Assembly: GCA_014898415.1 (NCBI GenBank) | Contig: RCTD01000023.1 | Location: forward strand, 310,001 to 374,000 | From: Stromatinia cepivora | Taxonomy: Eukaryota > Ascomycota > Leotiomycetes > Helotiales > Sclerotiniaceae | DNA: 64,000 bases | Direction: 5' to 3' | Made by a program: the position numbers and the translations under genes | The notes under the pieces: model-generated | What the model was told of the DNA's origin: nothing | Seen by the model: only the letters and a program-made list of their open reading frames with translations | Databases searched by the model: none | Part shown: positions 26,230 through 40,256 of the stretch, one piece after another | Position numbering within the stretch: position 1 is the first letter of the stretch | How the letters are laid out: each line of letters begins with the position of its first letter

Positions 26230-27700
26230 TTCTAAATTATATATAAAAGCTATAAATTCATAATAAAATAAACTATAAATAAAAACTATAAAATATAAAA
26301 TAAAAACACTTGAAAATAATAAAACTTAGAATATTATTAATATTAAAATATTACTAACAAAATGAATATATAAAATTAAATATCTATCAAATAATAATAT
26401 TGAATTTAAAACTAGATTTGTATTTAAAAAATTTGAATAATTATATGAATTAAATTATTTAGATATATTTGTTAATATAATTAAACAAATAATCTAGAAA
26501 TTAATATTCGTTTTAATTATAAATAAAAGATAATGTATATATAAAATAAATATAATATTAATCTTTATATAAAAAAATATTAATAAAAATCTATATATAA
26601 AACCCCTTGAAGTTTATAATAAAAATAATAATAATAAAAATATTATTATATTAAAATTAGATAAAGTTTTATATAATTTAAAATAATCAATTAGAATATA
26701 ATATAATACTTTAAAGAATATTTTCAATAAATTAAATTTTATTAAATTAATCACAAACGAATATATATTTTATAATAAAACTTTTGATTTAATATTAAAT
26801 ATATTTATCGATGATATAGCTATTATAAATTCTATAAAAGATCTAATAAAAGATTTTATTAAAAATCTTAAAAATTGTTTAGATTTAAAAGATTTAGACC
26901 TTATAAAAAACTATTTAAATATTCAAATTAAAAGAAAAAATAATTCTCTTGAATTATTATAAAAAGAATATATAAATAAATATCTAAAAGATTTAAATTT
27001 GGAAAATTATAATACAATTATCATTCTTATAAAACCCAAAAATGATTTGAATATAAATTTAGAAAAAGTAAATATAAATAATATTAAATAAATTTAAAAA
27101 ACTATTGAAAAATTATTATATTTAGTTTTAAATACTAAATAGAATATTGCTTTTATAATATTAAAATTAATTAAATTTATATTTAATTTTAGTAAACACC
27201 ATTTAATTGAAATAAAAAGAATATTTAGATATTTAAAAGAATCTAAATTATTTAAAATCATTTATAAAAAAATAATCATAATTTTATAAAAGAATATGAT
27301 GATATAGATTATACAGAAAATAAAAAATCAATTAGATCTATTAATAATTATATATTTATATATAAAAATGAATTAATTAATTGAAGAACTAAATTGTAAT
27401 CAATAACAATTCAAAATATAATTGAATTTAAATTAATTTCTATTAATCTAGTTACTAAAGAAATTATATACCTCCAAAAAATATTAAAAGAATCAAATCA
27501 ATATAATCAAAGTATATTTTTATTTTATATTGATAATAAAACTATTATATTTATATCAGAAAATCTTATATATTATAATAAAAATAAATATATCAATATT
27601 AAATATTATTTAATTAGAAATCTAATGAATAAAGATTCAATTAAATTAATATAAATAATAATTAATAAACAATTAATAGATAATCTTATAAAACTATTAA
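26230..27700 (+). pseudogene. Ty1/copia pol relic: reverse transcriptase and RNase H
   Basis: In plus-strand frames with many stops, the order of copia landmarks is intact: a LENNKT segment, YKIKYLSNNNIEFKTRFVFK (for the usual YKxKxxxxGxxxRxKARLVxKG), LDKVLYNLK (for LNKALYGLK), then a YVDDI-equivalent reading FIDDIAIIN near 26,810, KNYLNIQIKR (for YLGIEI), HHLIEIKRIFRYLKES near 27,200 and RNase H landmarks (ENKKSIRSINNYIF, IDNKTII) to about 27,680. Gag, protease and integrase are absent. The element is dead. A downstream LTR-like repeat at 28,033-28,156 may be its 3' LTR. Confidence 0.85.
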
Positions 27701-28032
27701 AAAGAATTAAATTATCAAGATTTATTAAAATAATTCAGGATATGAATTAATTTTTTTAATATGTATTAATAGTTTTTATAAATTTAAATTATATATAAAA
27801 ACAATTAGATCTCATTATTTTAATATATGATTTCGGTTATTTTAAAATCATATATATACTTTATTTAAGTTTACAATAATAAATATATTGAATTATTATG
27901 AATTATTAATAATTCAAAATGATTTACAATTATTATAAAGATTCAAAGTAATCTAAATATATAAAGATTTATTTTTATATAATTTAAAAAACAAAAATAC
28001 TTATAATAATGAAGTATTTATTATAAAAGATT

Positions 28033-28156
28033 ATTATTATTGAATAATAAATGACTTTTATTAATTATTTCATAATATAAAAACTTATATATATAAAATA
28101 TATTCATTCCGAATAATAAGAATAATATGATCTATATATATATATATTATATTCAT
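28033..28156 (+). repeat. Short copy of the 8.6-kb LTR-like repeat; right edge of AT-rich block
   Basis: Matches 8,612-8,708 and then 8,826-8,850, lacking the 117 bases between two GATC words present in the other copy. It ends in TATTCATT, after which normal-composition DNA begins. Position downstream of copia pol in the same orientation makes it a candidate truncated 3' LTR. Confidence 0.6.
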
Positions 28157-31100
28157 TAAAGCAATATCAAGATAGTGTGGAACAACCGATAGGAACCTTT
28201 CGTTTAAGTTTTACAGAGGTATGGACCTTTAGTGTGTCCCACATTACTTACCCCCGTCGTGTACGAAGTAAGACAGAAATCTTATTTAGCCTACATTACC
28301 CATTAATCGATTTCTTTTCTATCGATGCATATGAGGTAAGCAATGCAAGCAAGCCCTTGGGAGTTGGGCCTTTGCTTTGGATGCCTAGATCTATATTCAT
28401 AGAATCATAGTCCGATTATATTTGCGTCTCTCGAAACTTTTAATACAACTGGAACTCTATTAACATCCGATATTTCTTAAGCTAGCGGCCCTAAACCAGA
28501 TAAATCAAAATTCTAACTATTAAAAGTAGATATCATACGATGACCAACGCGGGGGATAATCCCAAAAAGTACTTCCATGCACGGATTTCAACCCAGATTG
28601 AGATTTTCGCGATACACGGGACAGGATGCCACACAATTCCACAATTAAAATCCGGAACCAAACTTTACTCAAACCCGTCTCCCTTCCGCTGGTGTTACCA
28701 ATCTTCTTTGCCCCCGCCCGGGCAGCGATCTCCATGAATCCTACCAAATGAATAATTTATAAATTGACAGGATTGACATGATTGAGATGATTGAGATGAT
28801 TTAATCATTCATATTGTGATCACCGGCGATAGATAAAACCTCAATCTAATCTGCAAATAATGCCATGCCTATGTGATATAGTCATGTCTTAGTCCTGACT
28901 CTTGACTCTTGACTCTTCACCACGGCACGGGATCCACCTAGAGGATCAGAGGCTCAGAGCTCACATAAAAACAGGCTTCGGGTCCTTGAGTTCCAGTCGT
29001 TTGGTAAATTTGATATGCTGAGATCAACATTTGCAAAGCAAGTTCTGGCGATACGCTTAGCCACATAACATCGTAATCACGGAAAGTATGAGCTTCATAT
29101 TTATAGCCGAAAGAGGAGCCAATTATACTCTGTAAATGCTAACGCATCTAACCCTCAATCAGGGAACGCTCTCCTACGTTATCGCGTGTGTGGAAATACA
29201 CCCAATAAACAAGCTCTTGATCCATGTCGCAGAGTGGGAGGGGGCTCCGCGCCGTGGAAGAATTGAGCCTTAGAAAATGGAATCTAATCTTCTGCCCTAA
29301 GCCCTTGAAGGACAAACGCCCATTTCCGGATTACCCTAAATTCAATTCAAAATCGTTCTATGGACTTGCTCCTACTTCTGTACTTCTAGTCGACTAAAAA
29401 TGTACTTTGTACTTTGTAGATTTTTCAATCACATCACATTACATCACATCCATCACAGATTCAGAATATTCATTAGCCAGTTAAACAATATGTTACTCTT
29501 TTGTTTCTTGACTCAAACAAATGCTTGCAAGCAAATATGCTATATGCAATATGCTACATGCTTATGCTACATGTAATATTGAGATTATTGATTTCTACCT
29601 TCGAGATGTAAGCCCCCACTCCTCAAACTGACTTGGAATTCTAGGGTATGGCTAACCCGTCATCGGGACTTGTCAACGCAGTGAGTGCAGAAATTTTTAT
29701 TTGGGAACATTATGATCGTGGTACTACCTCGTTACCAAAATAATGTACTTACTCCCCATTGGTTATATTTTAAACCTGCAGCAGGACACGCCACAAGAAA
29801 GCCATCCACCATGATGGTGGGAAACTGTCTCGGGAGCTTTTTTTTTCACAGGAAAAAAAGGCTTCCTCGTCCAATGACAGAGGGAGTGAAAAGTGCCTTT
29901 TCTGTTGCATGCATACGATACTGGGGTCCCAAACACCTCGTAGCCATCGCGTCTTGCTTTTTCGATAAACGCCACTTGATAAGGACATATCACGAGTAAT
30001 AGGATTACCTTGGATTTTGGTGTAGTAGTATCATGCCAGAACATGGCTCTTAAGTCTTGTGGGCGCAGTCTGTGCGATGCATAAGTCTTTTGGGGCCAGC
30101 CGGTAAAAGTTCCCAGCATGACCATTGCTCAATATAAATCCCAGTCCCAGATTGCAATGTCGTTCAGATCTAATCAAGATCGCCAACTGCCGTTCTCGTC
30201 ATTTCCCTTATATATACTGCTCATCTGATTTGCTTCTCGTGTCCTGGGTCAACTTCATTTGTTCACAAGGCTGCATTGCTCTTCATAGTATTTAGAAGAA
30301 TCCTTGCCTTTTCTCATCAGAGATCATTATGTTCAGCCAATTGACTTGCTGTCTCCACAACGAATGCTATGATCTTTCAAAAATATGATACGCTTGCTTG
30401 TGGGCTGGCAAGAGTAATCTGTTCGCTAGGAGCTGCTAAGTGCTCCTAATTTGTCGGCTCACCCAGCTGCTTGAATTTTGAGGTTGGTAGCCATGGTACA
30501 TCTTGAGTACTTCCATAAAGGTCACACACATATCGTACGTTTATAATATAATCGAGTTCCACAAACAAGTGTCAACCGTGTCACCAAGAATGATTGGTGT
30601 TGAAGCTGAATTCTTGTTGACACGTTGAACTACCAAAGAACATGCCGTATTATTTGACTCTTTCATTCCTGTTTATATCCACCTATTCATCATATCGGGA
30701 AAGAGTGGGCTCTGTAAGATCTTATTTCTCAAAAAAATAAAAAAATAAAAATAAAAAATAAAAATCCTGAGATTTCCCACGTTGATCATGCCTATACCCG
30801 TCGAGCTTGAAGGGAATTCTGGGCCCATACTATGGATATACAAGGCAAGTCATTTCCAGCCCACTCTGCTGTATATACCCGCCCAAACAGGCCTCAATTT
30901 ACCACTTGCATATAGCAGCTTAACATCAGATAAAATTCACTTATGGCAAGCCAGCATTTGAAACCATTTATATAATGCCTCAATCCAGATTGGATCTTCT
31001 GTCCCTCCCCACTGAACTCATATCAGACCACTTTATCTTTTCAGTGAGACGATTAACCCTCCGGTGAAGATTTGAAACTTAAGATCTTCCAAGTGCAAAA

Positions 31101-31769
31101 TTGAAAATCATCACCCGAACAGAAAATATGTCATATCAATTTCGGCGACAGTATTCGGGACATTTTGAAGCAGCCACCCGTTAGTTTTTGGGCCTGGTGC
31201 GTATGCTCAGGAACCACACGGGTAGACGCTGCTGAAACTATGGGCACAACGTGATTGTCACTGACACTTTGGGTGATGCATGGGTGGTGAAAGAGAATAT
31301 TTGGTATTATTTTGCCTCTTTCATTATCTGAAGTGGCTAGGATCAAGATAACCACGATCCTCGTTGACTTACTGTCGGAAAGAAGAGATTCTGCAGGCCT
31401 CCGATGTTCTGCTCTTTGATTCAAACCTCGGGATTTGGAACCGAAGTATTCTGTGGGTTAGCAATCTAGGAAATAATATCTGAATATTCACGAAGTAATC
31501 ATGCGGTCTCCAGTATAGGTATCCTGGGGTGTATAACTCAATTATATCTCGGTAACTTTCTCAATATAATGCTGCAGGAAGAACAATTAAAAATCTAATG
31601 TTGCCCGAAATCATTCCAGAGGACTCGTTCACCTCGAGGTAAAAAAAATGGTATTCTATTGATATCGCCATGTATTACCACCTTAAATCATAGATCCTTG
31701 TCCTTCATCGTCGGATCTTATGAATTTCCATTCCTTACTCCAAAGAAAGCACAACTATAACAATCCCAT
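28157..31769. other. Gene-poor region right of the AT-rich block
   Basis: 3.6 kb of ordinary composition with no gene I can support. Short open frames (28,177-28,410; 28,520-28,747 minus; 29,763-30,125 minus; 31,131-31,424 minus) have no recognisable domain and are not joined by plausible introns that I could find. It includes a homopolymer-like (A)nT stretch at 30,728-30,764. It could hold a non-coding transcript or a lost gene. Confidence 0.4.
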
Positions 31770-32582
31770 TTAACTCTCACCACCACCCATTTCTCTCTTC
31801 ATGGCCTGCCTAACCATATCACCACAAAGTTTTGCCGTCGGATTTGCACTAACAGCCAACGCCTTCGCGATCTCATTGCCATACCTCCCACCTGTCATAA
31901 AATCCCTCGAGGCCGCTTCTTCAAAATCTATTGTCTTCCACCTCGCCTCCTTTCTCCTCTCATCAATCCTCACACTTGCTTCAGTGTCAGAAGATAACTG
32001 TTTCGCTGATAGATGATACAAAGCACCACGTTGCGTCAATGCTTGGGAAAGAGTCTTCGCTGCTTGAGAGGATATTGACGCCCAAGGCGTGTTTGGAGCT
32101 AAAAGAGAAATTGCCCTGTCTAGATCGGATAATGCGTTGAATGAGGCAAGCTTAATGGTCGTCTCCGATGCTTCCGTATCCAAAGGCACGTTTACATCAG
32201 CCCCAGGTCCCTTGGCAGAAGATATCTTCACCAGCATCAAATCCCCATAAATCCGTCGCAATGCTTGTGCTCTGTTATTCCTCGCGCTAGCATAATTAGG
32301 ATATTCTTCGATCAAATCATTCAAGCTCTGAACGCAAGATTGATATTGAGATAGAGGTGCAAGTTCAGCTACGGGTTTTAATCCAGCAATTTGCAGCTCT
32401 ACATCTTGCATCGAGAGAATAATATCTCGTTCTCGTTGCGCGATTCCTTGATATGTAGAAAGATCGGTGATATGCGGGTCTTTTGGAAGTGAATCATCAA
32501 GAAGGAGAGCACTTGAAGGACCAGACTCTGGATCCTTTATTTTCTCGAGGACATCGAGGTCGTGTTTTGTGAGTGTTGCCAT
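31770..32582 (-). CDS. Tetratricopeptide-repeat protein, TTC36-like
   Basis: Single exon, 270 residues, starting ATGGCAACACTCACAAAACA and ending GGGES. The N-terminus is predicted to be a leader-like region (LTKHDLDVLEKIKDPESG), followed by helical TPR-type segments: QYQSCVQSLNDLIEEYPNYA / SARNNRAQALRRIYGDLM, ASFNALSDLDRAISLLAP, and LSQALTQRGALYHLSAKQL. The C-terminal block DFEEAASRDFMTGGRYGNEI and NPTAKLCGDMVRQAMKRE resembles the conserved C-terminus of TTC36 (the NPYAALCNxML motif). The family is a small TPR scaffold conserved from fungi to animals; animal TTC36 has been tied to tyrosine catabolism through HPPD. An HPPD gene lies 1.5 kb away on the opposite strand, which is notable but may be coincidence. 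Confidence 0.85.
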   Translation of the reverse strand: MATLTKHDLDVLEKIKDPESGPSSALLLDDSLPKDPHITDLSTYQGIAQRERDIILSMQDVELQIAGLKPVAELAPLSQYQSCVQSLNDLIEEYPNYASARNNRAQALRRIYGDLMLVKISSAKGPGADVNVPLDTEASETTIKLASFNALSDLDRAISLLAPNTPWASISSQAAKTLSQALTQRGALYHLSAKQLSSDTEASVRIDERRKEARWKTIDFEEAASRDFMTGGRYGNEIAKALAVSANPTAKLCGDMVRQAMKREMGGGES

Positions 32583-32935
32583 TTTGGGGGGGATAATAAA
32601 GTTGTATGTATGTAAGTTACGATTTGGAGTTTCTCTTGTGCAGTGTATGTAGAAGGATTAATTATTAATGATGAAACTAATAGAAAATTTGGTTATTATT
32701 AGAATGAGATCATGCAAGCAGATAAGCGTTCGGTATAACAAAAAAACGTGGCCATAATACCGTCCAATCCGGAACACACTAAACCCTTTTGAAATAAGGT
32801 TATTTATTATTTCCTGAGAGAATCATCAAAGTGGATTGTTTCAACTTGTCACCAACCATACATCCATCCATAACCTTATTCCATGATAGGGAAAGTATGA
32901 TCCGAAACATTTGAGTTTATACGGTACCATACTTT
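32583..32935. other. Upstream region of the TPR gene
   Basis: About 350 bases containing the TPR gene's promoter and leader, ending at the left inverted repeat of the element at 32,936. No further feature was seen. Confidence 0.4.
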
Positions 32936-33506
32936 TACCGCGCGATTTAACCGACAAAACCAACACATCGGCTTGTTGATTCTATGGAATATTGAAAATC
33001 CGAATGTTTTATACAGATCCTTATTAATCTTTTTAATACTAAAAAAAAGTTATAATCTTATTGAATAGATAGTAATCTATAAGCTTACATAAATTTCAGA
33101 AGTTTAGTTCTAAAAGATAATTTAATTAAATAATTAAATTTTGAATTAAAATTTTCAAGATTTTAATATTCTTCGATATTTAATATTATAGTTCAAGTTT
33201 TGATATTAATAATAAAATCTTGATAGTGAAAATCTATTCGATTTGATTAGAAATATTATAAAATTGATGATATTTTATATTAATTATATTTTAAATTTTT
33301 GAGAAATATCAAAATCTATTAATATTTTGAATTTTATAATATTGATTTCAATATATTATTTAATATTAAAAAGGTTATTATTTCGAAGAATATATTAAAA
33401 ACTTTCAGAGTTTGTAAGTTTAAATATAGTACTAGAGTTAATTAAATGATTCGAAGATTGTAAAGATTTTTTAATATATCGGTTTTGCCCGTTAGATCGC
33501 GCGGTA
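32936..33506. mobile_element. 571-bp MITE-like element with 26-bp terminal inverted repeats
   Basis: Left terminus 32,936-32,961 begins TACCGCGCGATTTAAC; right terminus 33,481-33,506 ends TTAGATCGCGCGGTA. The two 26-bp ends are inverted repeats with three mismatches, two of them transitions. The interior (about 33,000-33,480) is strongly AT-rich like RIPed DNA and has no coding capacity. The outermost TA on each side could be a TA target duplication, which with CCGCGCG ends would fit a Tc1/mariner-like non-autonomous element; weak similarity continues a few bases outward, so true ends may lie slightly further. It sits between two divergent housekeeping genes. Confidence 0.7.
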
Positions 33507-34045
33507 ATTTTACAATTCCGCGTAATGACTAAGCGACTAAACGGGCACTTATGCCGAAAACAGCCGTTTGTAAACCGTGCGGAATCAAAACCTCCCCACC
33601 ATCAAACTCTAACAACGTTTCTAATAAGGGGAAATCTAAACCAAAGCATGGCGATCGGTTTAACTGCTGTACGTTCATTGGTAGTCAGTGAATGGGAGGA
33701 TTCATTGATTATGCCGTCCTTCTATATTCGATGGGTGGCTTCATCCACCGTGTATTACCAGGGTGTGGACTTCATAAGAAGAAGGGACCATGGAAGTTCA
33801 TGGCATACCTCTTCCTTTGTTATTTAAAACCTAACTCTTTTCACAAACTCATCTGCAAGCATATCTGCAAGCAAAGTTTGCATTCGACAAACTATCTTGT
33901 GCCCTTTCCACATACTTAAAGTCTTGGTTGATCATCTACTTTCAACCTATTTCTGGATATCTTACCCCCATACGGAGGATTCCAATTCTATCTATCCATC
34001 TATCTTTGTCATATCCTCCCTAAACTTACATTAACGCATCACATC
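33507..34045. other. HPPD upstream region
   Basis: About 540 bases preceding the HPPD start, expected to contain its promoter. The last 130 bases are pyrimidine-rich with CTATCTATC runs, as is common in fungal leaders. No protein-like open frame is supported. Confidence 0.5.
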
Positions 34046-35380
<1,335 letters not shown>

Positions 35381-35876
35381 ATGCGGGTGGTGAGTGGAGT
35401 GGTGGAATGGTTATTAGTGTGCAGGTGGAATATCGAGTAACACATAGAGGTTAAATGGGTGGTTAGTTTACATTTTGGCTTATTAGGGTAGGATTACGGT
35501 GTTTGGGTTGGGGGTAGATGCATACACACCACGAATGATGATTACTAGTTTAGCTTAGCATAGTATGAGTGGATGCAAAGTGATAGTGGTGTGTATTTTG
35601 GGTGGAAGACTTGGTGTTAGCGAATTTTTGAGTAGTGGAAATCATATCTTTTTACTTATATGTCATTATAGATCTGAATATTGTGTGATTGTGGGATTGA
35701 GTGTTCTCTTTCTGTAGTATGTTGATGCTTGGTTACTCGTGGAGTCATACTTGGATTTATATTTAGATCTACTCGAGTATACTTAGATTTATATCTATAT
35801 TTCTACCCACCCATGTATATACTCATATCTACTCCGAATACCCATACCCATTACTGATACCTATACTTAGATATAG

Positions 35877-35951
35877 ATCTATATCTATATCTATATCTAT
35901 ATCTATATCTATATCTATATCTATATCTATATCTGTATCTGTATCTGTATC
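35877..35951. repeat. (TATCTA)n / (TGTATC)n microsatellite
   Basis: About ten TATCTA hexamers followed by three CTGTAT-type variants and CCTCATC repeats, about 500 bases downstream of the HPPD stop. Confidence 0.9.
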
Positions 35952-36059
35952 CCCATCCTCATCCTCATCCTCATCCTTAAACAGATTCATCCTCATTCTC
36001 CCTTAAATAATACCAATACCAATACCAATACCAATATCTACATCTACATATCTCTACCT

Positions 36060-36121
36060 ATACCCATACCCATACCCACCCATACCCATACCCACCCATA
36101 CCCATACCCACCCATACCCAT
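36060..36121 (-). repeat. GGGTAT/GGGTGG array with strong G-quadruplex potential (minus strand)
   Basis: On the plus strand about eleven CCC runs are separated by ATA or single A (units CCCATACCCATACCCA). The minus strand therefore has about eleven GGG runs with loops of 1-3 bases, well beyond the four runs needed for a G-quadruplex. It is not telomeric TTAGGG. Confidence 0.85.
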
Positions 36122-39100
36122 CCTCCCTCTTATATCCATAAACAAAACACCCATCTACCACTCTACCATTCTCCAATTCATATATGAAACCATACAAACA
36201 ATTATTTACATCTCCTTTCTCTTTCCCTTCCCCATCCCAATCCCCATCCTCACACCCAAACTCATTCTCCCTCAAACAACACCCACTCTACCACTCTACC
36301 ACTCTACCATTTTCTTTTTTTCACTTTATACATATAAAATTATACAAACAATTATTTATATCCGTTTTCTCTTTCACATTGACATTGACATTGACATTCT
36401 CTTTCTTTTTTTTCCCCATCTCTATCTTAATTTCTATTTTTATATTTAAATTTATTCTTTTTCAGATAATATTTATTTTATCATTCTATCATTCTATCAT
36501 TTTTTTTAATTTATACATAATCCAAACTAACTAATATTTATTTCATTTTATTCACTACTCCTCTTCCCCTTCCCCTTCCCCTTCCCCTAATCTTCTGATA
36601 GAATTAAATAATATAGACATGGGTATAAATATAAACACGAATATGATAAATCTCAAGGTTGGAACTATGAACTGTGAGTTTAGATAGGTGGTTTTTGAGG
36701 GATGGGATGAATTATCCAATTTCCCAATTCCAAATATCCGACTAGCTGTACTTAATACGTTTAAATTTTGGGGTGGAGTGTGGATAGATGGTTATGGTGG
36801 TTATGGATCTGGATACTGTGTAGATAAAGAAAGAAGAATTATGAAAAAGTTAAGAATTTATAAAAGGTAGAGTGGAGAGGGGAGTAGAGGGAAGAAGAGA
36901 AGTAAAACTATATTGATAGATAGATAAACAGGGTTATAGGCCAGAAATTCAGAAAGAGGGTAAAATAAATACACAATACAAAATGTATAATTCATAATAG
37001 TATTCGTAGATATCAGTGCTTCTCCAGAGTAAAAAATGGACAATAAGATTTTATTGACTGTATATGGAAATGATGGTAAGTGTTAAACCCATAATTTATT
37101 AACTCACTTCCATCTTAATTTATTATTTGAGTAATTCCTCTTGCTATCGTTTCCCGCTCTTTCATTTTCGATTCTGGATTCTCCAATCTACAAACCCAGT
37201 CGAAATTCGCACAAAATTATACACAATAAACAATAAATAGCATACCGACTACTAGTATCCAATTTATGAAATCGATCTTAACTCACTCAAGCAAAGTGTG
37301 TGGGTATAATACGATGCTATATTGCTATAATACCGATCCGCTCTTCTTCTACGGTTCATTGTGCTTATGTACTGTATACTACTTAGTATATATGAAACCC
37401 CGGCCTTTAATCTTTCCACTCATATGTTCATCCAGGCCTAGAGAATAGAATGAAGTTAATGTATCAAATGTTGCGCTTTGAATTTGGATTAGTCTATATG
37501 AGATAAGATTTATGATGAGGATTTGGCGATGAAAATGCAAAAATAAAGTATTGGTGGACAAGGTCTTAATACAGTCTTGATATGAGTAGTGAGAGATGGT
37601 ATTCATCTGTGTTATCTTACATTGTAAGTGTTTTTGGTTCTCTTCCGCTTGCTACATCTTTTAATTTTTTGAGCTGTTGAGCTGTTGAGCTGTTGAGTTG
37701 GAATTCGGGTGCTAATAAGCTGTTTTTAAAAGAGAATGCGATTTGTGGGTTAAGATTTTGGTCCATGCTAAGTGATGATACCAGATTTCAAACTTCAGAT
37801 GGATGGTTTTCTTGACATCAGAGTTATTATGAACAATCACATACGTCCACCAGATGTTTTCAGATTATTACCCCAATAACTAGATGGTATTGATGCATTT
37901 ATTGCTATCTCCAGAGGGTGGTCCGTTTCGCGGCTACAATATTCATATCCCCGTAGACTTCTACGTGAGTATTCTTTGGTGTATGCGAGATTGATGTACA
38001 TGATGTTTGAAGGTTCAAGCCTGGCTAACAGCAACATCCCTTATTTTCTCAAAACTCATGGTGAGATTGCAAGTACATTTGTTGGAGCTGATGTGATGTG
38101 ATATGAGATCAGATTTGAGTCGAAATGAATACGGACCGGAGTGTTAAAGCATACTTATGCTTCGTACAACCCGTGAAGTTCTGTTACCCTAATTCCAATA
38201 ATAATCTTATAAAATATTGAAGCACACGACACTTGGTACAAGTAAATAGGTAGGGTGTCATGCGAATAAAAATGTGCCTAAAACTTCCATATCCGAAAGG
38301 TGGTGCAAGTTTTGAACAATCATCACCTCACTTTTTCCCAACCGAATACTCAACCAAGTGCAACCGGAAGACTACTATGGACTACCCTTTTCGTTTCCGA
38401 GTATGGCTGACTTCGTAGGATACAGAAGATTCATCTACTGTATTCCCAAACTCCACACGTAGCCTCGGAGTCCCCGGAGTCATGTTTTTGGTTTTCAATA
38501 TGTTAGATCTCACCATGATTCCCCACATTCTTTTCGGCGAGCTCGAATAACAAACTGAAGTTTGACCTTTTTGAACGCCCCCCGACCCGTTGTCGATGAG
38601 GACCGGAAAGTTGCAATTTGGTACACCAGTCTCAAGTATTGCCAGCTCAACAACTCCAATTCAACACCGACTACCGGACTGAAGTAATACTGATGACGAT
38701 GGTGATCATGAAGTATGTTGTGCGCACCTCCACAAGGTCTAGCCAAGGTGATTATCCTTGACGCCTTTTATATAAGTTATCTGATAAGTAAACACAAGGC
38801 TGAATGGGAGCGAAAGAAGCATCTTCATGGTCACACATGACAGTGCCATAACTGATGTGTTGCATTGTAAGTTCCGGATAAGGACTCGGAATTAACCCAC
38901 AAGATCTGTGAATGTAACGTGCACCCACTATCACATACGAGGCTACGAAGTTCTTCCGCCTTCCACAAATAAATCCGAGAGACAACTTTTACCACAGAAA
39001 TTCCGGTTTGTGTTGGCCTTGGCTTTGATTGCCAATATATGATATGCGACCTTCAATGTGTCTCCTTTGACCTCGAATTCCGGGTTTTTGAGTTCGCCGA

Positions 39101-40200
39101 GACGAAATTGACATTGGCAGAAACGAATCTCTCTTCACAAGACTTATCGACAATATCAACATGTTTTGTTGTAAGATTACATCAAGGACACGGTCATTTT
39201 GCAACCGTCTCCGTCTTGGCTCGCCGGCCATCTAGGATTGAAGAACATGCCAAGTCCGGACCGGCGCTTCCGTGTTAGATGGCAAGATGAAGATCCATAT
39301 TTGCATGTTTAGGGAAGTATGGAAAATGGGGGCTGTGATTTGATATGATGCGATGTGGTGATTTGATTGGGCTGGGCAAAAGGATATTAAGCTCAGAGAT
39401 TGAGTTTTGAGGCAGTTGAGTGCCAAGGAAGGAACTAACCATTTTCATTTATTTATAACTTTTGCGCAAAGATGAATTGGCTGCTGTGCTAATATGCTAT
39501 GCTAATATCATACCCAAGGAAAGATCTTAGATTATCATGAACATATGAAGGCTGGCCCCTACACCTGAAGTCTCATGGTAGTTCATCTGAGACTGTTGAT
39601 TGCGGACAAGTATCTGGGCAGCGAAATATAATTGTTTCTAATTTCAAGATACTACCTACTTGTATTAAAATTAGAATCTCACAATTAGGAATTTTCTTAT
39701 CTCTCAACAAAAGAGAATTATAATATTTTCCATTTGAAACCATATGTACAGTAAGTAGTATTCTTGGATTGTGGGTATTGATGTGATGCTTATCACAACA
39801 CAACATGGCTGAGAACTTTTGAATCTGAGAATGCGGGCTGGCTGTCATTTAAACCCTGCATCTTTTCTTTTTTGAACCTATGAAATAGTTTGCAGAAGAC
39901 ACGCTTTGTGTTCTTGAACATATTCCACCAATACTAAATGAATAACTCCGTACAAAGGAAATTCTTAGGTGTGATGGACTATTTTTCAGCCTGTGGATCA
40001 TTTTAATGCAGTGTACAATAACCCCATAGATTTCCCTTCCCGGAGATGGGGGTGGATATGTAAGATCGATCATGAGGACTGAATGTTCATGTTCGTAAAG
40101 GATAGAGGGAAAAGTTTACTGTGAATAGATGAATCTCTTTGTTCGTTTTTGTTTGTTGTCTTTTTTTTTCGATAAGCCGCAATAACCTTTCAGCTAGGTA

Positions 40201-40256
40201 TTGCTTCATTGCTTCATTGCTTCATTGCTTCATTGCTTCATTGCTTCATTGCTTCA
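40201..40256. repeat. TTGCTTCA x7 tandem repeat
   Basis: Seven perfect head-to-tail copies of an 8-bp unit. It gives a repeating peptide if translated but lies in no supported gene. Confidence 0.95.

Noticed and set aside
28520..28747. 75-residue minus-strand frame starting MVGFMEIAARAG
   Set aside because: Short, overlapped by a plus-strand frame of similar length, no intron partner or domain found.
36054..36534. Proteins encoded across the repeat arrays downstream of HPPD
   Set aside because: Translations are repeat artefacts (Gly/Tyr/Val or Phe/Ile runs).
38510..39280. Chain of minus-strand open frames that might form a spliced gene
   Set aside because: The frames do not join by plausible donor/acceptor pairs and show no recognisable motif.
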